Source: Microbacterium croceum
GTDB taxonomy: Bacteria; Actinomycetota; Actinomycetes; Actinomycetales; Microbacteriaceae
Assembly (NCBI RefSeq): GCF_023091245.1
Contig: NZ_JAHWXN010000001.1
Span: 992,001 to 1,056,000 of the forward strand
Length of the DNA: 64,000 nucleotides
Direction: 5' to 3'
The position numbers and the translations under genes are program-made. The notes beneath the pieces are model-generated. The model was not told the DNA's origin and searched no databases. It worked only from the letters and a program-made list of their open reading frames with translations. This document shows positions 18,103-26,805 of the stretch, piece after piece (the first letter of the stretch is position 1; the number at the start of each line of letters is the position of its first letter).

Positions 18103-18139
18103 ATTCAAATAATCGGAAGGTAGCACCAATAGTTTGAAT
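18103..18139. promoter_or_regulatory. Inverted 14-bp half-sites between divergent operons
   Basis: ATTCAAATAATCGG (18103-18116) and CCAATAGTTTGAAT (18126-18139) face each other nine bases apart; the half-sites agree at 11 of 14 positions, with ATTCAAA perfect. It lies midway between the beta-helix gene and the SGNH operon, so one regulator could control both. The regulator is not identified; LacI and IclR proteins are encoded in the island. Confidence 0.6.
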
Positions 18140-18170
18140 ATGCGAGACTTTCCTGGTCGAAGGGATGGCA

Positions 18171-19349
18171 ATGACCGGCACCACCTCATCACGCCCGCCG
18201 TGCGGACCGGCCGAGATCCGGATCGTCGAGGGGGAGGGCGCGCAGCTCCCGCCGTACTCGGACGACGTATGGACCGGGCGCTACGTGCCTCGCGGCATCC
18301 TCGTGCCCTTCCGTGGTCAGGTAGGAACCCCTGCGCCCTCCGCGCTCGATCGGGCCTCCCTCGTCATCCGCGCCGGTGGGACCCTGCTGCGCGAGGGTGT
18401 CGACTACGTCGTCGACCCGGTTTTCGGAACGATCTGTCTGCCGACCGTCGATGCGGCGCCGTTGCCCGTGTCGATCGACTATCGATACTCCCTGCTGCGC
18501 ATCGACAGCATCGTCCGTGAGGGCTCGGGGGAGAAGCTGCTGCTGCGTGGCGTCTCGCACCTGACGAACCCGCACCCGCCGCACCCTGCCGTGGGAGGGG
18601 CCATCGAGGAGAACCTCCTGGTCGAGGCCTTCAGCGATGGGGTAGCGACGGTATATGCCCCGCGCGCTCCGCGGTGGCCGCTGCCCGCGGTGCCGGCGGG
18701 TGCCCTGCCGCGCGCGGCGCGAGTCCTCAACGACGGAGAGCCGCTCCGGCTGCTGTTCCTGGGAGACTCGATCACCGAGGGAGGGGATGCCTCGACCGAA
18801 GAGTCGACCTTCCGTGCGATCGCCGGAGGCCGGGTGCGGGACGTGCATCCTCAGGTGCAGGCTTCGTATGCCGCGACCGGCGGCTCGCGTTCGGTGCAGT
18901 GGCTCGACGACCGCGACGGCTCGTGCGACTGGAACCGGGTGACGGAGGCCGCGCCCCACGTCACCGTCGTGGAGTTCCTGAACGATTCCTACCTCGACCC
19001 CGCGCAGTGGGAGCCCGCCTACGACGAGCTCCTGTCGCGGCTGCGCTCTGCGGGCAGCGAGGTGGTGCTGCTGACGCCGACGTTTGCGATGCGCTCGGCC
19101 ATGAACGGCTCTGAGAAGACCGATGACGGGCGGCCCTACGTCCGTTTCGTGCGCGACTACGCCGCGCGCACTGGCGTTCCGCTGATCGACGTGTCTGCGC
19201 GCTGGGACAGGCTTCGCGACGAAGGGCTCCCGTACTGGACTCTGCTCGCGAACGGGATCAACCACCCCGATGACCGCGGGCATCGTCTGACCGGCGAGTT
19301 CATCGCGGACGCCCTGCTGACGCTGCTCTCCCCGGCGGCGGACGCATGA
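18171..19349 (+). CDS. SGNH/GDSL-family hydrolase with N-terminal beta domain
   Basis: A 392-residue protein. Residues about 1-170 form an all-beta N-terminal region with no hallmark I recognise. The C-terminal SGNH hydrolase has FLGDSITEGG (Ser nucleophile, block I), FLNDS where block III GxND would lie, and NHPDDRGH (catalytic Asp-His, block V). Such enzymes usually remove acetyl or other ester groups from sugars. There is no signal peptide, so it should act in the cytosol. I chose the ATG at 18171 because AAGGG is six bases upstream; 18165 is the alternative. First gene of a coupled three-gene operon. Confidence 0.82.
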   Translation: MTGTTSSRPPCGPAEIRIVEGEGAQLPPYSDDVWTGRYVPRGILVPFRGQVGTPAPSALDRASLVIRAGGTLLREGVDYVVDPVFGTICLPTVDAAPLPVSIDYRYSLLRIDSIVREGSGEKLLLRGVSHLTNPHPPHPAVGGAIEENLLVEAFSDGVATVYAPRAPRWPLPAVPAGALPRAARVLNDGEPLRLLFLGDSITEGGDASTEESTFRAIAGGRVRDVHPQVQASYAATGGSRSVQWLDDRDGSCDWNRVTEAAPHVTVVEFLNDSYLDPAQWEPAYDELLSRLRSAGSEVVLLTPTFAMRSAMNGSEKTDDGRPYVRFVRDYAARTGVPLIDVSARWDRLRDEGLPYWTLLANGINHPDDRGHRLTGEFIADALLTLLSPAADA

Positions 19350-20173
19350 GCGGGCGCCGAGAGGACTCCGCACTCATCGCTATCGGTGATTCGCTGACCG
19401 AGCACGGCACCTGGCCGGAGCTGCTCGCGGGGGCCGCCGGGTGGCAGATCGAACGGATCGCGCATGCCGGGCAGACGTCGACCGAGATTGCATTGCGCCT
19501 CGGGGTGATCAGGATGACGTTCTCCGCGGCCGGGGCCGTGCAGGAGGACCGAATCCCGCTGAAGCCGGTGGGCCCGTCCGGAGACTTCCGTCACCACATC
19601 GACTCCGGGATGGAGGACATCGCGGTGCCGGGAACGCTGGCCGGTCGTCCGGGCCTCCTCACCCACCGCGTGGGCGGGGCCGCGCTCGAGGGGTGGGAGT
19701 TCGCGTCCGACGGCGCTGCTCCCACGGCGGACGCGGTGCTCGACTTCCGTGCCGAGGTGCCGGTCTTCTCCGCACCCGCGGCGTTCGTCATATGGTGCGG
19801 ACGCAACAACCCCGGACCGGTCGCTGCGCGCGACGTCGCCGCGATCGTCGCGGAGCTGCACGCACGCCACTCCGCGGCGCGGTGCCTCGTGCTGGGGGTG
19901 CACGCGGCATCGTTCGAACCGATCGGCTCCGAGGGGGTCGCGCTCGTCGACGGACTGAACGCGACGCTCGCGCAGACCTTCGGGGATCACTTCGTCGACC
20001 TGGGTGCCGTCTTCCGCGAGGCGGCGCCCACCTCCGACGGCACGACCGCGGCGCAGCTGCGCAGCGACGACGTGCATCTGAACGCGGCAGGAGACGCGGT
20101 CGTCGCTCGAGCGGTCGCGCGTCGGCTGTCGGAGCTGGGGTGGTGGCCCACCGGCATGACGCTGCCGTCATGA
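19346..20173 (+). CDS. Second SGNH/GDSL-family hydrolase
   Basis: A 275-residue single-domain SGNH protein: IAIGDSLTEH (Ser nucleophile) near the N-terminus, WCGRNNPG (the GxN-type block III with RNN), and DDVHLNAAGD (catalytic Asp and His). It probably de-esterifies a carbohydrate inside the cell. It shows little sequence resemblance to its neighbour outside these blocks, so the two may remove different ester groups. Its start overlaps the previous stop and its stop overlaps the next start, each by ATGA. Confidence 0.85.
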   Translation: MSGRREDSALIAIGDSLTEHGTWPELLAGAAGWQIERIAHAGQTSTEIALRLGVIRMTFSAAGAVQEDRIPLKPVGPSGDFRHHIDSGMEDIAVPGTLAGRPGLLTHRVGGAALEGWEFASDGAAPTADAVLDFRAEVPVFSAPAAFVIWCGRNNPGPVAARDVAAIVAELHARHSAARCLVLGVHAASFEPIGSEGVALVDGLNATLAQTFGDHFVDLGAVFREAAPTSDGTTAAQLRSDDVHLNAAGDAVVARAVARRLSELGWWPTGMTLPS

Positions 20174-21036
20174 GGGAGGAGCGGGTGCAGTGGCGCGGCA
20201 TCGCGGCGCTTCGCTGTTCCGCCGGAGGGACATCGGTGGTCATCGTGCCCGCTCGCGGAGCCAAGATCGTCTCGCTGCGTGATCGCACCGGCCGGGAGTG
20301 GTTGGCGCAGGGCGACGGGCGCCCCGTACCCGGGGGTCCTGCGACGGCGTTCGAGGATGCGGAGATGTGCGGATGGGACGAGTGTGTCCCGACCATCGAT
20401 CGGTCCCGCACGACGACGGGTCTGATCGCCCCGGACCACGGCGACGCTTGGAATCGCGCCTGGCAGGAGAACCCCGATGGGGCACTGTCGACGCATCTGC
20501 CCTCCGTGGACGCGGCCTTCGAACGTCGGATCGGGCTCGACGCGGACGGCACGCTCACCCTGTCCTACCGGGTCCAGGCGGGACCGGCGGGAGCGGACAT
20601 CCTGTGGGCGGCGCATCCGCTTTTCCTCCGAGAGGAGGGGGACCGGATCCGCCTCGATGCCGAGAAGCCGCTGTGGGACGTCTCGGCTCCGACCGCCGCG
20701 CCCGCGGCAGGTGATCCGGGCGAGCGGGTGAACGCGCGGATGCCGAAGGGGACATCTGCCAAGTACTACACGGATCCGGAGGAGCGGCCGCGGTGGGCGC
20801 GCATCGATCGCCGGGATGGCGCCTCGCTCCGGCTCGAGTGGGAAGGGCGCGCGGTGCGGACGTTGGGTGTCTGGCTCGACCGCTCCCGCTTCGCGACCGA
20901 GAATGTGGTCGCCTTCGAGCCGTCCACCGGATGGTACGACTCCGTTGACGCGGCCTCCGCCGTGGATCGGGTGCTTCGAGTGGGGCCGGGCGGAACGGCG
21001 GAGTGGTCGCTCGTCGTCCGTCTCACCACGTCATAG
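20170..21036 (+). CDS. Aldose 1-epimerase (mutarotase) superfamily protein
   Basis: A 288-residue galactose-mutarotase-like beta-sandwich protein: VVIVPARGAKIVSLRDRTG, GWDECVPTID, PDHGDAWNRAW (His in the usual active-site place) and LWAAHPLF. It probably interconverts sugar anomers or binds a sugar. The catalytic C-terminal Glu of mutarotases may be the Glu in VVAFEPSTGWYDS. The frame is open upstream, but ATG 20170 overlaps the SGNH stop by ATGA and starts the homologous part. It is the last gene of the operon. Confidence 0.78.
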   Translation: MREERVQWRGIAALRCSAGGTSVVIVPARGAKIVSLRDRTGREWLAQGDGRPVPGGPATAFEDAEMCGWDECVPTIDRSRTTTGLIAPDHGDAWNRAWQENPDGALSTHLPSVDAAFERRIGLDADGTLTLSYRVQAGPAGADILWAAHPLFLREEGDRIRLDAEKPLWDVSAPTAAPAAGDPGERVNARMPKGTSAKYYTDPEERPRWARIDRRDGASLRLEWEGRAVRTLGVWLDRSRFATENVVAFEPSTGWYDSVDAASAVDRVLRVGPGGTAEWSLVVRLTTS

Positions 21037-21113
21037 TGCTGCGCGAGTCAACGTTTGCTCTTTTGAGATGCAGACAAGCCTCATGCCCTTTGATTTCGAA
21101 CCGCAGTGTTTGC

Positions 21114-21138
21114 TACGGTGTTGAGCAACCGGTTTACC
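21114..21138 (+). promoter_or_regulatory. Promoter with LacI-type operator, site 1
   Basis: A -10 TACGGT (21114-21119), with TTTGAT at 21089-21094 as a possible -35, is followed at once by TTGAGCAACCGGTT (21121-21134), centred on the palindrome AACCGGTT. Similar sites occur at 29224 and 29313. It should place the dehydrogenase-dehydratase operon under the LacI protein of the island (inference). Confidence 0.65.
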
Positions 21139-21161
21139 AAAATGAAGGACCGAGGTCGAAG

Positions 21162-22040
21162 ATGACGAACACTCCCCGTACCGTGCTGGTGACCGGCGCG
21201 GACGGCCGCATCGGCCGGGCCACGGTAGCCCGGCTCCGTTCCGACGGATGGCGGGTCATCGCTCTCGCCCCGAGATTCCGCGCTCTCACCGCAGACGACG
21301 CCGAGCTGCGCGTGGGCGATGCGACGAACGAGGCGGATGTCGCGGCGGCTCTCGACGGCGTCGATGCGCTCGTGCACCTGGCTGCCGTCCCGCACTGGGA
21401 GCACGGAACCCCGTACGAGGTGTACACGACCAACGTCGTCTCGACCTTCAACGTGCTGGTCCAGGCGGCGCAGCGGGGCATCCACCGGGCCGTCATCGCC
21501 AGCAGCATCCAGGCGACCGGGGTGCCGGGAAACCATCACGACGTCCTCCCGGCCTACTACCCGATCGACGAGTCGCTCCCGACCGTCCACGACGAGTGGT
21601 ACTCGCTGTCGAAGTACTCCGACGAACTCACGGCGCAGATGGTCGCCAGCCGTTGGGGCATGTCGATCATCGCGCTGCGCTTCCCGTGGGTCGACGACGC
21701 TGATGCGCTGCGTGTGGTCGGAGAGGAGTGGACGCGTGACCCGGAGCAGGGGGTGAAGCTGGGGTGGTCGTACCTCGATGTGCGCGATGCGGCCACCGCG
21801 GTGGCCCGCAGTCTGGAGGCCGACATCGACGGGGCCGTCGTCGTGCAGCTCGCCGCTCCTCAGACGCTGGTGCCGTTCGATACGGAGGAGCTGTTGGAGG
21901 CCTATGCCCCTGATGTCCCCCGGCAACGGGTGTTCCCCGGACGCGCGGTTCCGGTCAGCACGGATCGCGCGGGACACCTCCTGGGGTTCGTCGCGGCCCA
22001 CGAGATCGAGCCTGCGCCCGTCGTCGAAGCGGCAGGCTGA
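21162..22040 (+). CDS. NAD(P)-dependent extended SDR, probable sugar or uronate dehydrogenase
   Basis: A 292-residue extended SDR: TGADGRIGRAT (nucleotide-binding loop), LVHLAAVPHWE, catalytic Tyr-Lys in YSLSKYSDE. The short length and the LAA-VPHWE and SSIQATG segments resemble the uronate dehydrogenase branch of the NAD-epimerase family, which oxidises C1 of a sugar to a lactone. Immediately upstream of a DgoD-like dehydratase and with a SMP-30 lactonase in the island, it is the best candidate for the first oxidation. An epimerase role cannot be excluded. GAGG precedes the start. Confidence 0.78.
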   Translation: MTNTPRTVLVTGADGRIGRATVARLRSDGWRVIALAPRFRALTADDAELRVGDATNEADVAAALDGVDALVHLAAVPHWEHGTPYEVYTTNVVSTFNVLVQAAQRGIHRAVIASSIQATGVPGNHHDVLPAYYPIDESLPTVHDEWYSLSKYSDELTAQMVASRWGMSIIALRFPWVDDADALRVVGEEWTRDPEQGVKLGWSYLDVRDAATAVARSLEADIDGAVVVQLAAPQTLVPFDTEELLEAYAPDVPRQRVFPGRAVPVSTDRAGHLLGFVAAHEIEPAPVVEAAG

Positions 22041-22043
22041 ATC

Positions 22044-23192
22044 GTGAGGATCCTCGGGGTCGAGTCGTTCATCCTCACCGACCGCCGGCTGCTGGTGCGG
22101 ATCGGCACCGACACCGACCTGGTCGGATGGGGGGAGGCCACCCTGGAGACCTGGGTCGGACCGGTCGCCGCGGTCGTGCGGCAGATGTCCGACTACCTGG
22201 TTGGTCAGGATCCGCGAAGGATCACGGCGCACTGGCAGGTGCTCACGCGGGGTGGCTTCTACCGCGGCGGTCCGGTCATGTCCTCGGCGGTCTCCGGGAT
22301 CGATCAGGCGCTCTGGGACCTCGCAGGCAAGCGGCTCGGTGTGCCGGCGCATGAGCTGCTGGGTGGTCCGGTGCGCTCCGCCGTGCGGCTCTACGCGCAC
22401 GCGAACGTCGACGGGCGCATCGGTGACCTCGCGCGTGCGAGAGAGCTCGCCGCCGAGGGGTACACCATGGTCAAGGTCGCCCCCACGGAACCCACCCGCT
22501 TCGTAGACACGGAGGCGACGATGCGGCGCCTGGTCGACGAACTGGAGGAGCTGCGCGCGGCGATCGGCGATGGCGTCGACATCGCGGTCGATCTGCACGG
22601 CCGCTTCTCGATTCCGCAGTCGCGGCGCTTCCTCGCGCGCACCGAGCACGTCGGCCTCGCTTTCGTGGAGGAGCCCCTGCGGCCCGAGCACTCCGCGCAC
22701 ATCGGAGAGCTCGTGCGCAGCACCTCGACCCCGATCGCCACGGGCGAGCGCCTGTACTCGCGCGTCGAGTTCGATCCGGTGCTGCGGGCCGGGATCGCCT
22801 TCGCGCAGCCGGACCTCTCGCACGCCGGGGGGATCTCCGAGGTGATGCGCATCGGTGCCCTCTCCGAGATCTTCGATGTGCAGCTCGCGCCGCACTGCCC
22901 GCTCGGCCTCGTCGCGTTCGCGGCGTGCATCCAGGTGGATGCGGCGACCCCGAATGCGGCAGTGCAGGAGACCGTGATCGACTTCGCCGCGCTGCGCGAC
23001 AGCGACGAGCATGCCTACGTCCGCAACAGGGAAGACTGGGTGCCGGTCGACGGATATCTTCCGGTGCCGCAGGGCGTCGGCCTCGGCCTCGACATCGATG
23101 AGCAGCTCGTGCGGGAACGCGCGATCGAGGTCGCACCGTCGCTCACCCTCTGGTGGAGTGATCCGCGAGATGGGGGTTACGTCGAATGGTGA
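22044..23192 (+). CDS. Sugar-acid dehydratase, enolase superfamily (DgoD-like)
   Basis: A 382-residue mandelate-racemase/enolase family enzyme. Metal ligands and catalytic residues are visible: VDLHGRFS (Asp, with the extra His typical of the galactonate dehydratase group), FVEEPLR (Glu), ATGER (Glu) and LAPHCPLGLVAFAACIQVDA (catalytic His). GGFYRGG and SGIDQALWDLAGK agree with the D-galactonate dehydratase family. It would remove water from an aldonate to give a 2-keto-3-deoxy acid. GTG start three bases after the dehydrogenase. The exact aldonate is unknown; the motif set favours a galacto-configured acid. Confidence 0.85.
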   Translation: MRILGVESFILTDRRLLVRIGTDTDLVGWGEATLETWVGPVAAVVRQMSDYLVGQDPRRITAHWQVLTRGGFYRGGPVMSSAVSGIDQALWDLAGKRLGVPAHELLGGPVRSAVRLYAHANVDGRIGDLARARELAAEGYTMVKVAPTEPTRFVDTEATMRRLVDELEELRAAIGDGVDIAVDLHGRFSIPQSRRFLARTEHVGLAFVEEPLRPEHSAHIGELVRSTSTPIATGERLYSRVEFDPVLRAGIAFAQPDLSHAGGISEVMRIGALSEIFDVQLAPHCPLGLVAFAACIQVDAATPNAAVQETVIDFAALRDSDEHAYVRNREDWVPVDGYLPVPQGVGLGLDIDEQLVRERAIEVAPSLTLWWSDPRDGGYVEW

Positions 23193-24778
23193 GCGGGACG
23201 GCGGACGAGGGTGTGTGGCACCGGCAGGTGCCGGTCTCGGATGACGGCGGCGCGACGCTGCGCGCAGCGATCCGTGATGCGTGCGAGTGGACCTCCGCCG
23301 CCGGGTCCCGCTCGGCGGTGATCGAGCTCGCGGCCGGCGTGCATCGGATCGATCCTCCGGTCGGCGACGCGGCCGGCGCGGCGATCGTCATCAGCGATGC
23401 CTCCCGCGTGACCCTCACCGCCCCACAGGCGGAGCTGCTGTTCGCGGACCCGCATCGCGAGGCGATCAGCGTCCGGGGCTCCACGGACGTCGTGCTCGAC
23501 GGCTTCGTCCTCGACTATGCAACGCCGTCGTTCACGCAGGGGGTGATCACGCACGTCGACACCGAGGCATCGCGCTTCCGATTCGCCCCCGCGCCGGGCT
23601 TTCCCGACTTCTCGGATCGGGTGCTGTTCACGGGAACCGGGTACGGCACCCTGCGCGATCCGCGCACGGGCGGGCTGAAGCCCGAATCCCGCCAGACCTT
23701 CATGATCGAGTACGCCGCGGAGCCCGCTGTGGACGGGAGCTTCCTGGTGACCGTCGAGGCCTCCGATCGCGGCTGGATGTCGCACATCGAGCAGGGTGAC
23801 GGGTTCGTCGTCGGTCACCGCGGAGATCAGCACGGCATCCGGATACAGGAATCCGACAGCGTGACCGTGCGCTCGGTGACGATCCATGCCGCGCCCTGCG
23901 CCGCGATCCTCGCGCACGAATCCTCCGGCACCGTTCTGCGGGATGTGACGGTCGCGCGGCGAACCGGGTCGACGCGGTGGATCAGCAGCAACGCCGACGC
24001 GGTGCACTGCCAGGGCGGGCGTCGTGGGCCGTCGATCGTGGGATGCCGTTTCGAGGGGATGCACGACGACGGTGTCAACCTCTACGTTCACGCTCTGACG
24101 CTCTCAGGCCTCGGCGAACGCACGCTGGTGCTCGACGGCGAAGGGCCTGTGCGACAGGGAGACCTGCTCCAGCTGGTGGAGGCGTCGACCGGCACCGTGC
24201 TCGCCGAGGTCGAAGTCGCTGAGCTCGTCGCCTCCGAACCGCGGCTCGTGATCGTCGATCGTGATCTTCCCGCATCCGTCGAGGTCGGGGCGGCCGTGTA
24301 TAACCGGTCGAACGCCCTCCCGGGCTTCCGCATCGCCGGATCGCTCTTCCACGACTTCCGCGGTATCGGCGTGCGGCTCAAAGCCAGTGGGGGCGTCATC
24401 GAGGACTGCCGCTTCGAGAACCTCTCGGGGTGCGGCCTCTGGATCGCCAACGACCCCGGGTGGTCGGAGGGACCGCTCGGGTCGCGAGACGTCGTGGTCG
24501 AGGGAAACACCTTCCGAGCGACACCGGCCGACGTGTCGTTGCGGTCGTGGCCGCACTCCGCCGCCACCGTCATGATCGAACTCTTCGACGGCGCCGACGG
24601 TCCGGCTGCCGGCCGCGCGCACGAACGCATCGCGTTGAAGGACAACGACATCCAGCAGCGGGCGGCAGCGGCGGTGTTCGTGGGCGGCGCGACCGACGTC
24701 TCCATCGCCGCGACACGGATCGACCAGGGCGGCGACTCCTGGCTCGCGACCAGAGACAGCGACCTGATGGTCATCTGA
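23186..24778 (+). CDS. Cytoplasmic right-handed beta-helix protein (putative glycosidase), paralog 2
   Basis: A 530-residue beta-helix protein related to those at 16179 and 29374 over its whole length, but without the Tat signal, so it is predicted to be cytosolic. It retains SNADAVHCQGGRRGP and MHDDGVNLY, and the turns IVGCRF, IAGSLF, IEDCRF, VEGNTF. The seven-base overlap with the dehydratase (ATGGTGA, 23186-23192) couples their translation, arguing that it feeds this pathway from imported oligosaccharide. It may be a hydrolase or lyase; no activity is known for the family as far as I can tell. Confidence 0.8.
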   Translation: MVSGTADEGVWHRQVPVSDDGGATLRAAIRDACEWTSAAGSRSAVIELAAGVHRIDPPVGDAAGAAIVISDASRVTLTAPQAELLFADPHREAISVRGSTDVVLDGFVLDYATPSFTQGVITHVDTEASRFRFAPAPGFPDFSDRVLFTGTGYGTLRDPRTGGLKPESRQTFMIEYAAEPAVDGSFLVTVEASDRGWMSHIEQGDGFVVGHRGDQHGIRIQESDSVTVRSVTIHAAPCAAILAHESSGTVLRDVTVARRTGSTRWISSNADAVHCQGGRRGPSIVGCRFEGMHDDGVNLYVHALTLSGLGERTLVLDGEGPVRQGDLLQLVEASTGTVLAEVEVAELVASEPRLVIVDRDLPASVEVGAAVYNRSNALPGFRIAGSLFHDFRGIGVRLKASGGVIEDCRFENLSGCGLWIANDPGWSEGPLGSRDVVVEGNTFRATPADVSLRSWPHSAATVMIELFDGADGPAAGRAHERIALKDNDIQQRAAAAVFVGGATDVSIAATRIDQGGDSWLATRDSDLMVI

Positions 24779-24804
24779 GCCGGGGATCGAGCCTGGTGCG
24801 GTGT

Positions 24805-25851
24805 CTAGACGAACGGAAGCTGCTGCTCGTCGGGCGCGCCCTTGGCTCCCGACGAATACCCGAGCACGAGCTCGCACGGCACTCGACGTTCGTTGTCCTC
24901 CGTGGGCGAGTCATTGATCATGCGCACGAGCAGGTCTGTCGCCGCGATGCCCACATCGACCAGTCGAGGATCGACCGTCGTGAGGAATCGTGCCTCGGAG
25001 TCGGAGTACTTGACCCAGTTGTCATGTCCGACGAGAGCGACGTCCTCCGGAACACGGATGCCGTTGCCGACCAGGTAGCGGGCGGCCCCGAGTGCGATGA
25101 GGTCATTGCCGCACACGATGCCGTCGATGGTCGGATCCGCCTGATGCAGACGTTCCGCCGCGCGATAGCCCCACGCGCCCGACCAGTCGCCGAACTCGCG
25201 ACGGCTCTCGGCCACCGGCACGCCGGCGGCCTGCAGGACGGCGTCGGCACCTTCCAGGCGGTTCTCGACCGCGTTGGAAGCACGGTGAGCGGTGATGTAG
25301 GCGATGTTCTTCCGCCCCTGCGTGAGCAGGTGCTCGGCCGCCACACGACCGGCCATGAGGTCATCGGGGACGACGACCTCATCGCTGTCGGTGTCGGTGA
25401 TGCCGTGCGCGTACACGACCGGCACGTCGAAGTCCGCGGTGACGGAGCGCAGCGGGATCTCGTTGCCGTCGCCGACCACGATCACCCCGTCGACATGGCG
25501 GGCGCGCAGCTTCTTGATGTTCTCGGCTCGCGCCGCGCCTTCGCGACCGTCGTCGTACATCATGGCCGCGACGTCGTGGCGGCTGAGCTCGCTCGCGATA
25601 CCGGCGATCACGGGCATTGAGAAGATACCCGTGGAGTTCTCGGTCAGAAGCCCGACCGTGAAGCTGCGCCCGAGGGCGAAGTACTGTGCCAGCGCGTTCG
25701 GACGGAACTCGAGCCGCTGGGCTGCTTCGAGGATCGCCTCTCTCGTCTTCGGTGAGACGCGCCCGCCGCCGTTGAGGACGCGGGAGACGATCGATGTCGA
25801 CACCCCTGCCACGGCGGCCACATCCTTGAGGGTCACACCCTTCTTACCCAT
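24805..25851 (-). CDS. LacI-family transcriptional repressor
   Basis: A 348-residue LacI/GalR protein. The N-terminal HTH reads VTLKDVAAVAGVSTSIVSRV with the hinge helix around PNALAQYFALG, then a periplasmic-binding-like effector domain (VIAGIASELSRHDVAAMMYD, VDGVIVVGDG, AYITAHRASNAVENRLEG, LVGHDNW). It is the last gene after the two sugar permeases, 15 bp from the nearer one, so it is probably made with the importer it represses. Likely operators are the TTGnnCAACCG sites at 21121, 29224 and 29313. Confidence 0.92.
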   Translation of the reverse strand: MGKKGVTLKDVAAVAGVSTSIVSRVLNGGGRVSPKTREAILEAAQRLEFRPNALAQYFALGRSFTVGLLTENSTGIFSMPVIAGIASELSRHDVAAMMYDDGREGAARAENIKKLRARHVDGVIVVGDGNEIPLRSVTADFDVPVVYAHGITDTDSDEVVVPDDLMAGRVAAEHLLTQGRKNIAYITAHRASNAVENRLEGADAVLQAAGVPVAESRREFGDWSGAWGYRAAERLHQADPTIDGIVCGNDLIALGAARYLVGNGIRVPEDVALVGHDNWVKYSDSEARFLTTVDPRLVDVGIAATDLLVRMINDSPTEDNERRVPCELVLGYSSGAKGAPDEQQLPFV

Positions 25852-25866
25852 GTCGTTCCGTTCTCG

Positions 25867-26805
25867 TCATCCCTTGATCCCACCAGACATGCTGACACCT
25901 TTCAGGATCTGCCGCTGGAAGATGAGGAACACGGCGATCGGAATGAGCAGTCCGAGCAGCATTGCCGACATCTGCAGACTCAGGTCGGTCTTGCCCGCGA
26001 TGCGCGCCAGAGCCACCGAGATCGGCTGCAGCTCGCTGCCCGGCAGCACGAGCATGGGCCACAGGAAGTCCTTCCACGAATTGAGGATCGTCAGCACGGC
26101 GATCACCCCGAGGATCGACTTCGAGAACGGCAGCACGATGATGAAGAACATACGCAGCGGACCCACGCCGTCGACGCGGGCGGCTTCGATGATCTCGCGC
26201 GGGATCTCGTCGAAGAAGCGCGTGACGATGAGCACGGTGAACGCGTTGGCCGCTGCCGGCAGCCACACGGCCCAGTAGGTGTCGATCAGCGACACTCCCA
26301 CGAGGGGCACGTCGACGACGGTCAGATAGAGAGGAACGAGGGAGATCACGCCGGGGACGAACAGCGTCACCAGGATCGCGCCGGAGAGGAACTTCGCCCA
26401 GCGGGGGCGGAGGATGCTGATCACGTAGGCGAGCGACGCGGTCACGACGACCGTGGAGATGGTTGAGCCCAGCGCCATCACGGCGGTGTTGGCGAGGTAG
26501 CGGCCGACCTGGATCTGCTCCCACGCGGCGGTGAGGTTGCCCCACTGAATGCCGCTGGGGAACCACGCGAACGGCTGCGAGATAGTGTCCTGCGTCGTGG
26601 AGAGCGCGGCTTTTGCGAGCCACAGGATCGGTCCGACGCCGGCGATGACGAGGAACGAGAAGAACGCGATCTGCAGCGTCGTCATCGTCGCCTTGACGCT
26701 CGGACGACGTCGGTCGGCATCCGAGATCGCGGACCGTTCCGGAGCCTCCGCCGCCTTGCGACGTGCGCGGGCGGGCGTGACGGCGATCAGGCGGGTGTCG
26801 GTCAT
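25867..26805 (-). CDS. Carbohydrate ABC importer permease (MalG type)
   Basis: A 312-residue permease with six hydrophobic segments and a long basic cytoplasmic N-terminus. The EAA loop reads EIIEAARVDGVGPLRMFFII, and FLWPMLVL and the C-terminal KGVSMSGGIKG are typical of MalG-like subunits. It pairs with the MalF-type subunit upstream. I start at ATG 26803-26805, which has GGAG close upstream and overlaps the previous stop by ATGA. No ATPase gene is in the cluster, so a shared MsiK-like ATPase is expected (known for actinobacterial sugar importers). Confidence 0.92.
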   Translation of the reverse strand: MTDTRLIAVTPARARRKAAEAPERSAISDADRRRPSVKATMTTLQIAFFSFLVIAGVGPILWLAKAALSTTQDTISQPFAWFPSGIQWGNLTAAWEQIQVGRYLANTAVMALGSTISTVVVTASLAYVISILRPRWAKFLSGAILVTLFVPGVISLVPLYLTVVDVPLVGVSLIDTYWAVWLPAAANAFTVLIVTRFFDEIPREIIEAARVDGVGPLRMFFIIVLPFSKSILGVIAVLTILNSWKDFLWPMLVLPGSELQPISVALARIAGKTDLSLQMSAMLLGLLIPIAVFLIFQRQILKGVSMSGGIKG

